DNA from: Planctomicrobium sp.
GTDB lineage: Bacteria; Planctomycetota; Planctomycetia; Planctomycetales; Planctomycetaceae
Direction of reading: 5' to 3'
NCBI GenBank assembly: GCA_029259835.1
Contig: JAJDEL010000414.1
Coordinates: 1 to 10,634, forward strand
Length of the DNA: 10,634 nucleotides
Within the stretch, counting starts at the first letter, position 1. Each line of letters begins with the position of its first letter. Below the pieces are notes generated by a model. The model had not been told where the DNA came from. It searched no databases and saw only the letters and a program-made list of their open reading frames with translations. This document shows positions 1 through 7,072 of the stretch, in pieces. The position numbers and the translations under genes were made by a program.

Positions 1-2
1 TG

Positions 3-374
3 GCGCTCACCGAAGCTGAACTGCCGACTCTTGCCCGCGTCGGTCTAGGCACAGGAACCCTGTTTGGCTTGACCTGGTTTACTTCGTTGGTTGTCATGCT
101 ACGCAAAGGTGAAATGGACATGCGAAAAGACCCGCGACGTATCGCGCAAATGGTCTGGGTCTTCACACTGCTGATGACGATCTTCTTCCTTGCAGTAGCG
201 ATGACCTCGTCTGATCCAATCAAAGGACTACTGATGGTCGGGCAGGCACTCGTGTTTCTGATTTCCGCAGCGGTTTACTGGTTGAACTTCCGAATCGAAG
301 AAGCAGAACTCAATCTCAAAGAGCGACTCCTCCGTCTGGAACTGCAACTCGCTGAGTCATGTTCGGAAAAGTAA
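3..374 (+). CDS. Small membrane protein, C-terminal part (5' end outside window)
   Basis: The reading frame is open from base 3 to a TAA at 372-374 and continues leftward out of the window, so only the last 123 residues are visible. The internal TTG at 69 lies inside a hydrophobic stretch and is probably not the start. Three hydrophobic segments can be seen: one around the visible N-terminus (VGLGTGTLFGLTWF region), one reading VWVFTLLMTIFFLAVAM, and one reading LLMVGQALVFLISAAVYWL. A short charged, Glu/Leu-rich tail follows, ending in LKERLLRLELQLAES, which should form an amphipathic helix or short coiled coil in the cytoplasm. The pattern of membrane segments followed by a tail with an RLELQxA-like ending resembles DUF6768-type small membrane proteins often found beside ECF sigma factors. 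That is resemblance by eye only, and the upstream gene is not visible. Function unknown. Confidence 0.75.
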   Translation, partial: ALTEAELPTLARVGLGTGTLFGLTWFTSLVVMLRKGEMDMRKDPRRIAQMVWVFTLLMTIFFLAVAMTSSDPIKGLLMVGQALVFLISAAVYWLNFRIEEAELNLKERLLRLELQLAESCSEK

Positions 375-810
375 AACGCTTTACGATTGAAACTGCGGTC
401 ACTTTTTCGCTCCAAGGTTTCGTATCATTCTTTCCGTAACCCTGAGAATCGTTAATCGTTGTCATTCTTGTTCTGGAAATTGTGACCGGGCTGACCGGCA
501 GTAATTGCAGGTTGGGTTTCTTTTTGTTGACTGGTGCTTTGGGAGCAGCAGTCATTTTTTCACCGACCGTTGTAATCGATTGTACGGAATGTGCGGGCTA
601 TCTTTCGAAACAGTGGAATCACTGGGGTTTACGTTCTTCCTACTGATCTTGGTAGCGGTTTTGTAAGCGAACTCGAAGTGAAACTACACGGATTAGCGTG
701 AGTTTCACGCCGGAGTGCTTCGTCATCATTGTCGTTGCAATACGGAACCGATCTCTCGATGTGACTATCCGCACTTTGTGCTCAATATGTTTGATCGGGA
801 ACGAATAACA
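375..810. other. Non-coding interval upstream of the surface-protein gene
   Basis: I find no convincing gene in these 436 bases; the short frames on either strand lack ribosome-binding sites and protein-like composition. The interval contains a small hairpin (CAGTG at 611-615 with CACTG at 620-624) and a much stronger one at 678-708, listed separately. A TTGACT box at 527-532 follows a T-rich run but has no acceptable -10 box at the right distance, so I do not call a promoter. No tRNA-like TψC sequence is present. Confidence 0.6.
678..708 (+). promoter_or_regulatory. Strong hairpin in the leader of the surface-protein gene
   Basis: GTGAAACT (678-685) pairs perfectly with AGTTTCAC (701-708). 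After one bulged A at 686, CACG (687-690) pairs with CGTG (697-700), leaving a six-base loop. The result is a 12-bp stem about 100 bases before the start codon at 811. No T-run follows, so it is not an intrinsic terminator of the upstream gene. It could be an mRNA leader element or a protein-binding inverted repeat; the sequence does not decide between them. Confidence 0.5.
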
Positions 811-3312
811 ATGAAACGCTTTATCTTCTGCATGGCGGCTGCTGTGCTTATCGTTGGCGGAAATTCTGCCATGGCTCAATCATCAGGTCGATGGAACTCG
901 TATTTAGATTTCGAAGTACGTGGTGGGGATCGTGAGGAACGTTCGCAGTCGCGGACTTTCATCCCGATTTTTCAGGATGACAGTAGCATGCTCTTCGGTG
1001 ACATCCGTATGATGTACATCGAAGGCGGCGCCTGGGAAGGGAACTTCGGTCTTGGTCATCGGCAGATTCTTTCCAGCCAAAGAGTTCTTGGCATTTACGG
1101 CTTTTATGATGTCCGGGACACAACCGACAACAACACATTCCATCAGGGAAGTGTCGGTGCCGAATTGTTGGACATCAACTGGGGACTTCGTGCCAACGCT
1201 TACCTGCCGGATACATCCGCTCAACTTGCAAATGGCGGAAATGCATTCCTTCAAGGGAATCAAATCCTCGTCCAGGGAAACCACGAGCGTGCCTACTACG
1301 GGATGGATGTTGAAGCCGAACACATTTTGTGGCGCGATGATTGCACCGGCGATATGGAAGTCTGGGCCGCTGGTGGATACTTCCACTTTGATAACAGCGC
1401 GACCAACTTTCGGCACATCTCCGGTCCTCGTGCTCGTGTTGAAGCACGTTTGTACGACCTGCCAGTTCTTGGAAACGATTCACGAATCGTCGCCAGTGGG
1501 CAATACGAATACGACGACGTTCGCGGTTCTGTGAGTCAAGGATTCCTGAGCGTGCGAATTCCACTCGGATGTGGTGGAAACTGCCGTCCGAAGATGAACC
1601 TGCTGGATCGCCGAATGGTGACTCCAATTATGCGTGACATCGATATCGTGACCAACATCGCAGCAGGTGGACCAACCGAACTTGGTATGAACGCAAAAAC
1701 CGGCGTTCTGCTTGACGACGTGGTCACACTGACCGCTCTGGATGACATCCTTGGAGATGTTGCCGGTGGACCAGATGAACGCGTCTTCATTCTCGATGGA
1801 GTTGATGGCTCAGAAGACATCATGGACACTATTGTCCTCAACGATGGTCAAATCCTCATCGGTGGCGGCGGCAGAATGAATGTCGTCGGAACAATGACAG
1901 GTCTGCCAGCTGTCTTCACCGCTTCTGGTGATGCGTTCACGATCAATCAAATGGATGGTGGTGACAACGTCATCAACCTTGCCGAAGACAACGGGATCTA
2001 CGGATTAACGCTCGATGGCGGTAGTGACTCAATCTTCGGTTTCAACCCTGGAACGTTCGAAATCGCTGGCAACACATTAATGAACGCTAGCAGCGATTTA
2101 ATCGACATCAACGGAGATTCTTTAACGGTCATCGGTTGCATCCTCAACAATACCTTCCTTTCAAATGGTGATGAAGCGATTGAAATTGATGCCTCTGATG
2201 GTGCAGATTTTGATGTGGACATCATTGGAAACTCATTCCAAATGACCGATAGCGACGCGATCATTATCGATGTTGAAGATGATTCGACTTTCGTTGTGGA
2301 CATTCGCCACAACAGATTTTTCGGTCAAGGCAACGATGGAATCGAGTTTGAAGTCGACGACAACGCGATGGTGACAGCGAAAATTCAGCATAACATCTTC
2401 GACGATGTCAACGATGAAGCCATTGAAATTGATGCAAATGACAGCACTGTTCTGGACTTCAAGATCACCGGCAACACATTCCTCGGACGAGACAACACCG
2501 AGAAAGGGGTCGACATCGATCTTGACGACGATGCAAGTCTCACTGTTCTCATCAATAACAACATCTTCGATGATATCGACGATGATGCCATTGATATTGA
2601 CTTAGATGATGATTCCTTTATCGATGCAAAAATTAACAGGAACACCTTCCTTGGACGCGGAAACACGGGTGACGGAATTGAGATCGATCTTGATGACGAT
2701 GCGGTCGCTGTCTTCTTCGTGAAGCACAACGTTTTCGATGACATCAACGACGATGCATTCGAAATCGATGCAGACGACGATGCAGACGTGGACCTCATCT
2801 TCAGTGGAAACAGAATCCTGGGACGTGAAAACACTTCAGACGGAATCGACATTCACTTGGACGATGACGCTGATTTGATTGCCGATATCTCGAACAACTT
2901 CCTCAGAAATCTCACTTCTGACGGAATTGACATCATCGGACATGACGACAGTGATCTCGATGTCATGATTACTCAGAACAAGTTCCGTGGTATCAGTGAT
3001 GACAACATCGAGATCGACGCAAATGGCGATTTTGATGCCATTATTCTCGACAACAACATTCGTGGCGGAGAATTCGGAATTAACATCGACAATGATGACG
3101 GCGGGAACTTCCTGACGATTGGTGGCAATAAGATCCGCAAAGTCACGGATACCGGAATCCTGATTGACTCCGATGGCAGCTTGTTCCTGGACGACAACGG
3201 CCAGAACAACAAGGTTCGTACGCGAGCCGGTGGAGACATCTTCAACATCGACGATGATGGAGACGTGATCGGAACAATCGAGATCAACAACGTTGATCGA
3301 GTCTTCCCGTAA
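811..3312 (+). CDS. Secreted inverse-autotransporter-like protein with Asp-rich beta-helix passenger
   Basis: This encodes 833 residues. The ATG at 811 is chosen because MKRFIFCMAAAVLIVGGNSAMA is a clean signal peptide (residues 1-22, cleavage after AMA) preceded by GGGA at 797-800. The frame is open back to 715, but the extra residues would bury the signal. Residues about 26-253 resemble the N-terminal barrel of inverse autotransporters (intimin/invasin type). Visible hallmarks are GNFGLGHRQ (77-85), GIYGFYD (94-100), HQGSVGAELLDINWGLRANAYLP (111-133) and alternating aromatic strands ending in SVRIPLG. A CGGNC linker and an LLDRRMVTPIMRDIDIVT segment follow. From about residue 340 to the end is a right-handed parallel beta-helix with coils of about 27 residues, each starting N-x-F/I (Asn ladder at 421, 447, 474, 501, 528, 555 and on to 773). 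The barrel-first, passenger-last order fits display at the cell surface. The ligand and role are unknown; adhesion or calcium binding is only a guess. A terminator follows directly. Confidence 0.85.
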   Translation: MKRFIFCMAAAVLIVGGNSAMAQSSGRWNSYLDFEVRGGDREERSQSRTFIPIFQDDSSMLFGDIRMMYIEGGAWEGNFGLGHRQILSSQRVLGIYGFYDVRDTTDNNTFHQGSVGAELLDINWGLRANAYLPDTSAQLANGGNAFLQGNQILVQGNHERAYYGMDVEAEHILWRDDCTGDMEVWAAGGYFHFDNSATNFRHISGPRARVEARLYDLPVLGNDSRIVASGQYEYDDVRGSVSQGFLSVRIPLGCGGNCRPKMNLLDRRMVTPIMRDIDIVTNIAAGGPTELGMNAKTGVLLDDVVTLTALDDILGDVAGGPDERVFILDGVDGSEDIMDTIVLNDGQILIGGGGRMNVVGTMTGLPAVFTASGDAFTINQMDGGDNVINLAEDNGIYGLTLDGGSDSIFGFNPGTFEIAGNTLMNASSDLIDINGDSLTVIGCILNNTFLSNGDEAIEIDASDGADFDVDIIGNSFQMTDSDAIIIDVEDDSTFVVDIRHNRFFGQGNDGIEFEVDDNAMVTAKIQHNIFDDVNDEAIEIDANDSTVLDFKITGNTFLGRDNTEKGVDIDLDDDASLTVLINNNIFDDIDDDAIDIDLDDDSFIDAKINRNTFLGRGNTGDGIEIDLDDDAVAVFFVKHNVFDDINDDAFEIDADDDADVDLIFSGNRILGRENTSDGIDIHLDDDADLIADISNNFLRNLTSDGIDIIGHDDSDLDVMITQNKFRGISDDNIEIDANGDFDAIILDNNIRGGEFGINIDNDDGGNFLTIGGNKIRKVTDTGILIDSDGSLFLDDNGQNNKVRTRAGGDIFNIDDDGDVIGTIEINNVDRVFP
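2392..2895 (+). repeat. Three tandem 168-bp units (56-residue double coils) in the beta-helix
   Basis: Three in-frame units begin at 2392, 2560 and 2728 (residues 528, 584 and 640). Each is a 27-residue coil starting N-I/V-F-D-D followed by a 29-residue coil starting N-T/R-F/I-L-G-R-x-N-T/S. The second coil carries a two-residue insertion absent from the flanking 27-residue coils. The middle unit contains 16 Asp and one Glu in 56 residues. At DNA level the copies differ mostly at third codon positions, so this is an old duplication held by selection on the protein and not a recent slippage array. Confidence 0.85.
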
Positions 3313-3337
3313 CCAACCGTTAGATTCTCTAAAGCAA

Positions 3338-3367
3338 ATAGCCCGCAGTGGAAACACTGCGGGCTAT
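3338..3367. terminator. Bidirectional intrinsic terminator between convergent genes
   Basis: ATAGCCCGCAGTG (3338-3350) and CACTGCGGGCTAT (3355-3367) form a perfect 13-bp stem closed by a GAAA loop. On the plus strand TTTT follows the stem. On the minus strand the stem is followed by TTTGCTTTAG. It lies 25 bases after the surface-protein stop codon and 39 bases after the gamma-glutamyltransferase stop codon, so it probably serves both. Confidence 0.92.
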
Positions 3368-3406
3368 TTTTGTGTTGTGAGTCAGGAAATTTGAGTCAAT
3401 TCTGGT

Positions 3407-5128
3407 TCAATACCCGACGGCGGCAGTGTCGGGGCGGCGGTGGTCGACTCCGCCTTCCAGGACATTACGTTCACGGTCCACAACGATGATGTGAGCGGAA
3501 CCTTGACGGTCGATTTCTCTAAGAGTGTGCTTGTATCCCTTTAAGAGTTGCAGTGTGTCAGGCGAGAATCGTTGTCCTTCGTATTGGATACGGTCAGGGA
3601 ACCATTGGTGATGGAATCTGCCAGCGTCGACGGCTTCTTGCGCATTCATCCGGTGATCGACAACGTTCACAATCGTTTGCAGTACGGTGTTGATAATCGT
3701 CCGTCCCCCAGGGCTGCCGGTTGCCATGACCAGTTTTCCATCCTTCGCAACGATTGTTGGAGTCATACTGGAAAGCATCCGTTTGCCTGGTTGCGTGAGA
3801 TTCGGGTGTGTTCCAATCAGACCAGCTTCTGTCGTCAAACCAGGTGCAGGATTGAAATCTCCCATTTCATTATTGAGCAGAAATCCGGCGCCCGTGACAA
3901 CAATTCCGGAGCCATAACTGTTCTCCAGCGTATAGGTCAGTGAGACTGCATTGCGCTCGGCATCAACGACGGAGAGGTGAGTTGTCTCATCGCTTTCATG
4001 TGGCCACTCGAAACCTTTCAGAGATGATGGAGTTGCCTTCTCCGAAACAATACTTTCCCGCAGTTCGAGGGCGTAACCTTGCGATGTCAACCTGGCTATC
4101 GGCATCTCCGGGTTGGCTTCGGGGTCACCGAGGTGCAACGCGCGGTTGCGATAGGCGCGGCGCATTGACTCTGCCATCAGGTGCATTGTTTCAGCTGAAC
4201 CGAACTGACTTTGACGCAGGTCATAGCCTTCGAGAATGTTCAACATCTGCACAAGTGTAACGCCTCCCGAACTTGGCGGCGGCATGGAGATGATGTCATA
4301 CCCGCGATAGCTGCCGATGATCGGTTTTCGCTGAACGGCACTGTAATTTGCAAGATCGTCTCTCGTGATGATCCCACCGTTCGCCGCCATTTCCGCGACG
4401 ATTAGCTCAGCAGTCTTCCCCTGATAGAACCCTGCCGGACCTGACTCGGCAATTCGAGTGAGAGTTGCTGCCAGATCCGTTTGCTTAAGGCTCTCTCCTG
4501 GCTGGTAAGGCTTACCAGCATTCGTGAACTGAGCCATCGTTGCTGCATAAGGTTGAAATCGTTTCAGCCTGCTTTGGAGATCACGCGCCAGACCGTGCGA
4601 GACTGGAAAGCCGTCGCGGGCAAGATCGATTGCTGGTTGAACAAGTCTCGCCCACGGAAGCTTTCCATTCTGCTTCCACGCAAGGTGCAGCCCGGCGACC
4701 GTTCCAGGCACACCAACAGCAAGGTGGCTGTAGTGGTGTTTCTGTTTGTCGTACTTCCCATTTTTATCAAGCCACATTTTCTCATGCGCCGCCGCCGGAG
4801 CTTTCTCTCGAAAATCATATGCGACCGGTGATCCGGTGCTTGGTCGATAAATCAGAAAACCACCACCACCAATGTTGCCAGCCGAAGGGTGCGTGACGGC
4901 AAGCACGAACGCAGTCGTCACAGCAGCATCGACCGCAGTTCCACCTTCCTGAAGAATTTTCACTCCCGCTTGTGAGGCGTACCCGCTTTGCGAAACGACC
5001 ATTCCATGTGTCGCGTACGCAGGCGTGGTGCCTGCGTATGTCTGGGGAGCGAGAGCGGAGAGCGTAATCAAGAAAGCTTGAAGCGTGTGAATCCATTGAA
5101 CTCGAATAGTCGAAATTCTCTCTGACAT
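3407..5128 (-). CDS. ggt: Gamma-glutamyltransferase, exported
   Basis: This is an N-terminal nucleophile hydrolase that cleaves gamma-glutamyl bonds (glutathione and related compounds) and transfers the glutamyl group to water or an amino acid. I place the start at the ATG at 5128: GAGG lies six bases upstream and MSERIST... gives a signal peptide of about 32 residues ending QTYA. A GTG at 5218 or ATG at 5143 in the same frame would bury the signal and lacks a ribosome site. The 573-residue length is normal for the family. Visible landmarks are NIGGGGFLIYR, DFREKAP (Arg107, expected to bind the glutamyl carboxylate), PPPSSGGVTL, the autocleavage site before Thr382 in DETTHLSVVD (the nucleophile of the small subunit), NNEMGDF, LSSMTPTIV, GSPGG and RFHHQWFPD. 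Relative to the E. coli enzyme, Glu402 and Glu421 replace the donor-contacting Asn411 and Gln430, while Asp433 is retained as Asp424. It is the last gene of the minus-strand cluster, 95 bases after its upstream neighbour, and probably acts in the periplasm. Confidence 0.93.
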   Translation of the reverse strand: MSERISTIRVQWIHTLQAFLITLSALAPQTYAGTTPAYATHGMVVSQSGYASQAGVKILQEGGTAVDAAVTTAFVLAVTHPSAGNIGGGGFLIYRPSTGSPVAYDFREKAPAAAHEKMWLDKNGKYDKQKHHYSHLAVGVPGTVAGLHLAWKQNGKLPWARLVQPAIDLARDGFPVSHGLARDLQSRLKRFQPYAATMAQFTNAGKPYQPGESLKQTDLAATLTRIAESGPAGFYQGKTAELIVAEMAANGGIITRDDLANYSAVQRKPIIGSYRGYDIISMPPPSSGGVTLVQMLNILEGYDLRQSQFGSAETMHLMAESMRRAYRNRALHLGDPEANPEMPIARLTSQGYALELRESIVSEKATPSSLKGFEWPHESDETTHLSVVDAERNAVSLTYTLENSYGSGIVVTGAGFLLNNEMGDFNPAPGLTTEAGLIGTHPNLTQPGKRMLSSMTPTIVAKDGKLVMATGSPGGRTIINTVLQTIVNVVDHRMNAQEAVDAGRFHHQWFPDRIQYEGQRFSPDTLQLLKGYKHTLREIDRQGSAHIIVVDRERNVLEGGVDHRRPDTAAVGY

Positions 5129-5134
5129 CTCTTG

Positions 5135-5138
5135 CCTC
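5135..5138 (-). promoter_or_regulatory. Ribosome-binding site that sets the gamma-glutamyltransferase start
   Basis: GAGG on the minus strand lies six bases before the ATG at 5128. Neither the in-frame ATG at 5143 nor the GTG at 5218 has a comparable sequence upstream, so this site supports the shorter protein with a proper signal peptide. Confidence 0.65.
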
Positions 5139-5223
5139 GTCATCACAATATTGACTGTGTGAAATGCTGGGGCGAGACCCAGCGTTCTGCATTGCACAGA
5201 CAGGAATGTCCGTGCCACCTTGG

Positions 5224-5997
5224 TTAAGTTTCCGCTAGAAGTCGTTTCGCATTCCCATTGAAGATGGCGTTGCTACGGAAGCTTCCAAGTTCGGATTCCT
5301 GCATCTTCAGTAGTGCTGATTCGATATAGAAGAATGGAAAGTACGAGCCGAACAAAAGCGTTTCGACCGGAATGAGTTTGAGAGCGTTTTCAACTCCGCC
5401 GACAGCTTCGAGCATGGATATTTCAAAGGAGACATTGCCAGTCTTTGCGAGTTCGATGAGTCTGTCTTTTGGCAGACCCTTCATTCCATTTATGATGAGG
5501 ATCTTTGATTTTGGGTGTTGCTCCACCAGTTCTTTCAAAGGTGTGGCATCAACCATTTCGACTTGCATTAAAGGATGGTGAACGCGTTCGTCTTCCATTT
5601 TCAATGCGATTTGAACAATGAAATTCTTCTCGACGGCCAGTCCGAGGAGTTCTGCGAAGACTGGATCGTCGAGTTTGTAACCATGGTAGTTCGGGTTCAG
5701 GCGGATGATTTGCATCCCGTGGTCGTCTTGACAGCGCTGCATATCATCTTTCCACGCCGGGAGCATTGGATTGATCGAACCGACTGGAATCAGCAAGCCA
5801 TCCCCAAAGGTTTGGCAGTCTTCGACAGTTCGCCGATTGACCGAGGCAAGATCTTTGTGCAGCACTCCATCAAAACTTCCTGCCCAGGCACTCGTGATGC
5901 CTGAGGCTCTCAACTTGCGGACGAGTTGAGCTGGGTCGTCATGTGGAAGCCTCCGAAACGGCCATCGCGACAGATTGACATTCACATCGGTGATCAA
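5224..5997 (-). CDS. Amidohydrolase-fold protein lacking the metal-binding residues
   Basis: This encodes 257 residues of the amidohydrolase-2 (TIM-barrel) type. The start is a TTG at 5997 overlapping the upstream stop codon by four bases (TTGA), with AAAGGAG eight bases before it; the family N-terminus begins right there. Aligned by eye with the neighbouring enzyme, the overall plan is kept: DVNVNLS against DLHCHFS, GSINPML against AYLNPMY, LLFGSYFPF against ILYGSDIGG, and NAIFNGNAKRLL against the usual C-terminal NAKRLF-type ending. All recognisable metal ligands are changed. The His-x-His pair becomes Asn6-x-Asn8, the barrel His near the middle becomes Ile130, the following His becomes Asn170/Gly171, and the Asp near the end becomes Tyr219. 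It may be a non-catalytic partner of the upstream enzyme, or use a metal-free mechanism. No signal peptide, so cytoplasmic. Exact reaction, if any, unknown. Confidence 0.8.
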   Translation of the reverse strand: MITDVNVNLSRWPFRRLPHDDPAQLVRKLRASGITSAWAGSFDGVLHKDLASVNRRTVEDCQTFGDGLLIPVGSINPMLPAWKDDMQRCQDDHGMQIIRLNPNYHGYKLDDPVFAELLGLAVEKNFIVQIALKMEDERVHHPLMQVEMVDATPLKELVEQHPKSKILIINGMKGLPKDRLIELAKTGNVSFEISMLEAVGGVENALKLIPVETLLFGSYFPFFYIESALLKMQESELGSFRSNAIFNGNAKRLLAET

Positions 5998-6797
5998 AGC
6001 TGAATCTCCTTTGCTTTGAGGATGGGAGTCATCATGTTCTTTAAGTTCTGTCCTAGAATCAGGTGCTTCGCGGCTTCCGGGATATCGGCTCCGAACACTT
6101 TTGCAAGTTGCGAACTAAAACTTCTGCCGCCGATATCGCTCCCGTAGAGAATACGTTCAGCACCAAGTTCGCGAACTGCCATTTCCACGAAACCGGCAGT
6201 TGGATCGGACCCTCCGATGCCGATTGAGACGTTGGGATGATTTTGAATCGCGCGGATTCCGCGTTCCCAGTCACCGCCTGTGTGACCGCAGATCAGCGGA
6301 ACATCGGGGTGACGGCTGGCGAGTTTTGCGAGATCTTCGGGAGTTGATTCGGTCTCGCGGTTTCCACTCACCTTGAGCCAGGTATGTTGGTAGATCACGC
6401 CTTTCAATTCTGCAGTTCTTTTGATGATTGCGTCGATTTCTTCATCGCGGCAACGCCGTGAGACCCAAAGCTTGATTCCAACAAGCGGTCCGTTTGCGAT
6501 GCACCGCTCAATTTCTTCCAGGGATTCTTTAACGTACATCGGGTTCAGGTAAGCGAAACCGAACGCGCGGTCTTGCCAGTGCGTCAGGGCTTGAATGACT
6601 TGATCGTTTTGTCGACGAAATTCATCGGGGTCAGGATTCGTAGACCAGGGCCAGCCCATAAAAAAGACCAAACGGTCGACGTTCATCCTATCGGCGTAGA
6701 CCATCAACTGTGCGATACGTTCGTCGACAGTCTTGCCATCAACACCTGAAAAGTGACAGTGCAGATCCCAGATTTCGGCGTTCGATATGCGAATCAT
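5994..6797 (-). CDS. Metal-dependent amidohydrolase (amidohydrolase-2 family)
   Basis: This encodes 267 residues with an ATG at 6797; I see no good ribosome-binding site before it. The protein shows the expected metal site of the family: DLHCHF with His13 and His15 at the end of the first strand, GIKLW with Lys109, IYQHTW with His138, ICGHTGGDW with His172, and YGSDIGG with Asp221. ILGQNLKNMM near the end matches the family C-terminal helix. Members hydrolyse or decarboxylate small cyclic or amide substrates; the substrate here cannot be read from the sequence. No signal peptide or membrane segment, so it should be cytoplasmic. It lies 41 bases after the small membrane protein gene and overlaps the start of the degenerate paralogue by four bases, which suggests coupled translation of the pair and possibly a complex. 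Confidence 0.88.
   Translation of the reverse strand: MIRISNAEIWDLHCHFSGVDGKTVDERIAQLMVYADRMNVDRLVFFMGWPWSTNPDPDEFRRQNDQVIQALTHWQDRAFGFAYLNPMYVKESLEEIERCIANGPLVGIKLWVSRRCRDEEIDAIIKRTAELKGVIYQHTWLKVSGNRETESTPEDLAKLASRHPDVPLICGHTGGDWERGIRAIQNHPNVSIGIGGSDPTAGFVEMAVRELGAERILYGSDIGGRSFSSQLAKVFGADIPEAAKHLILGQNLKNMMTPILKAKEIQL
6006..6012 (-). promoter_or_regulatory. Strong ribosome-binding site supporting a TTG start
   Basis: AAAGGAG on the minus strand lies eight bases before the TTG at 5997, inside the last codons of the upstream amidohydrolase gene. It is the strongest such site in the cluster and fixes the unusual start of the degenerate amidohydrolase. Confidence 0.75.
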
Positions 6798-6838
6798 GGA
6801 GTTTCAATGATTGGGAAAAGGCCAGTGATTTCTGCACG

Positions 6839-7072
6839 TTACAAAAATGAGTACACAATGATCTGAAGGATCAACGCGATTGATGCTCCGAGTTTGAGGT
6901 TTTCATCCCAGCGTTTGGCTCCGCCGGGCGGGGTTGTTTCACTCTTTGGTAAACGCAGAACCCAGATCAGCAGTGCGACGAGTGATCCAACGAACAGAAC
7001 GCGAACACCTGACAACGGAATAGCCATCAACGCTTCGCGAACTGTTTGACCTATGTGATGCAAAGGACTCAT
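6839..7072 (-). CDS. 77-residue two-helix membrane protein coupled to the symporter
   Basis: The ATG at 7072 overlaps the symporter stop codon (ATGA, 7069-7072), and AAAGGTG lies seven bases upstream inside the symporter gene. The protein has a short amphipathic N-terminus (MSPLHHIGQTVREALMAIPL) and a first membrane segment at about residues 22-40 (VRVLFVGSLVALLIWVL). A loop with LPKSETTPPG and RWDENLK precedes a second membrane segment at about 60-77 that runs to the C-terminus (LGASIALILQIIVYSFL). A helical hairpin with both ends on the same side is expected. Tight coupling to the transporter suggests an accessory subunit or stability factor, by analogy with other small proteins encoded beside solute:sodium symporters; this is inference. 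I do not recognise a named family. Confidence 0.8.
   Translation of the reverse strand: MSPLHHIGQTVREALMAIPLSGVRVLFVGSLVALLIWVLRLPKSETTPPGGAKRWDENLKLGASIALILQIIVYSFL

Noticed and set aside
527..555. TTGACT box as promoter for the surface-protein gene
   Set aside because: No acceptable -10 sequence 16-18 bases downstream.
715..810. Upstream in-frame extension of the surface-protein gene
   Set aside because: It adds 32 residues with no ribosome site and would place a textbook signal peptide internally.
2385..3357. Long antisense reading frames opposite the beta-helix region
   Set aside because: They arise because GAT/GAC repeats read as Ser/Ile/Val-rich low complexity on the other strand. 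No ribosome sites and no protein-like pattern.
5129..5218. GTG (5218) or ATG (5143) as the gamma-glutamyltransferase start
   Set aside because: Neither has a ribosome site, and both bury the signal peptide; the ATG at 5128 fits better.
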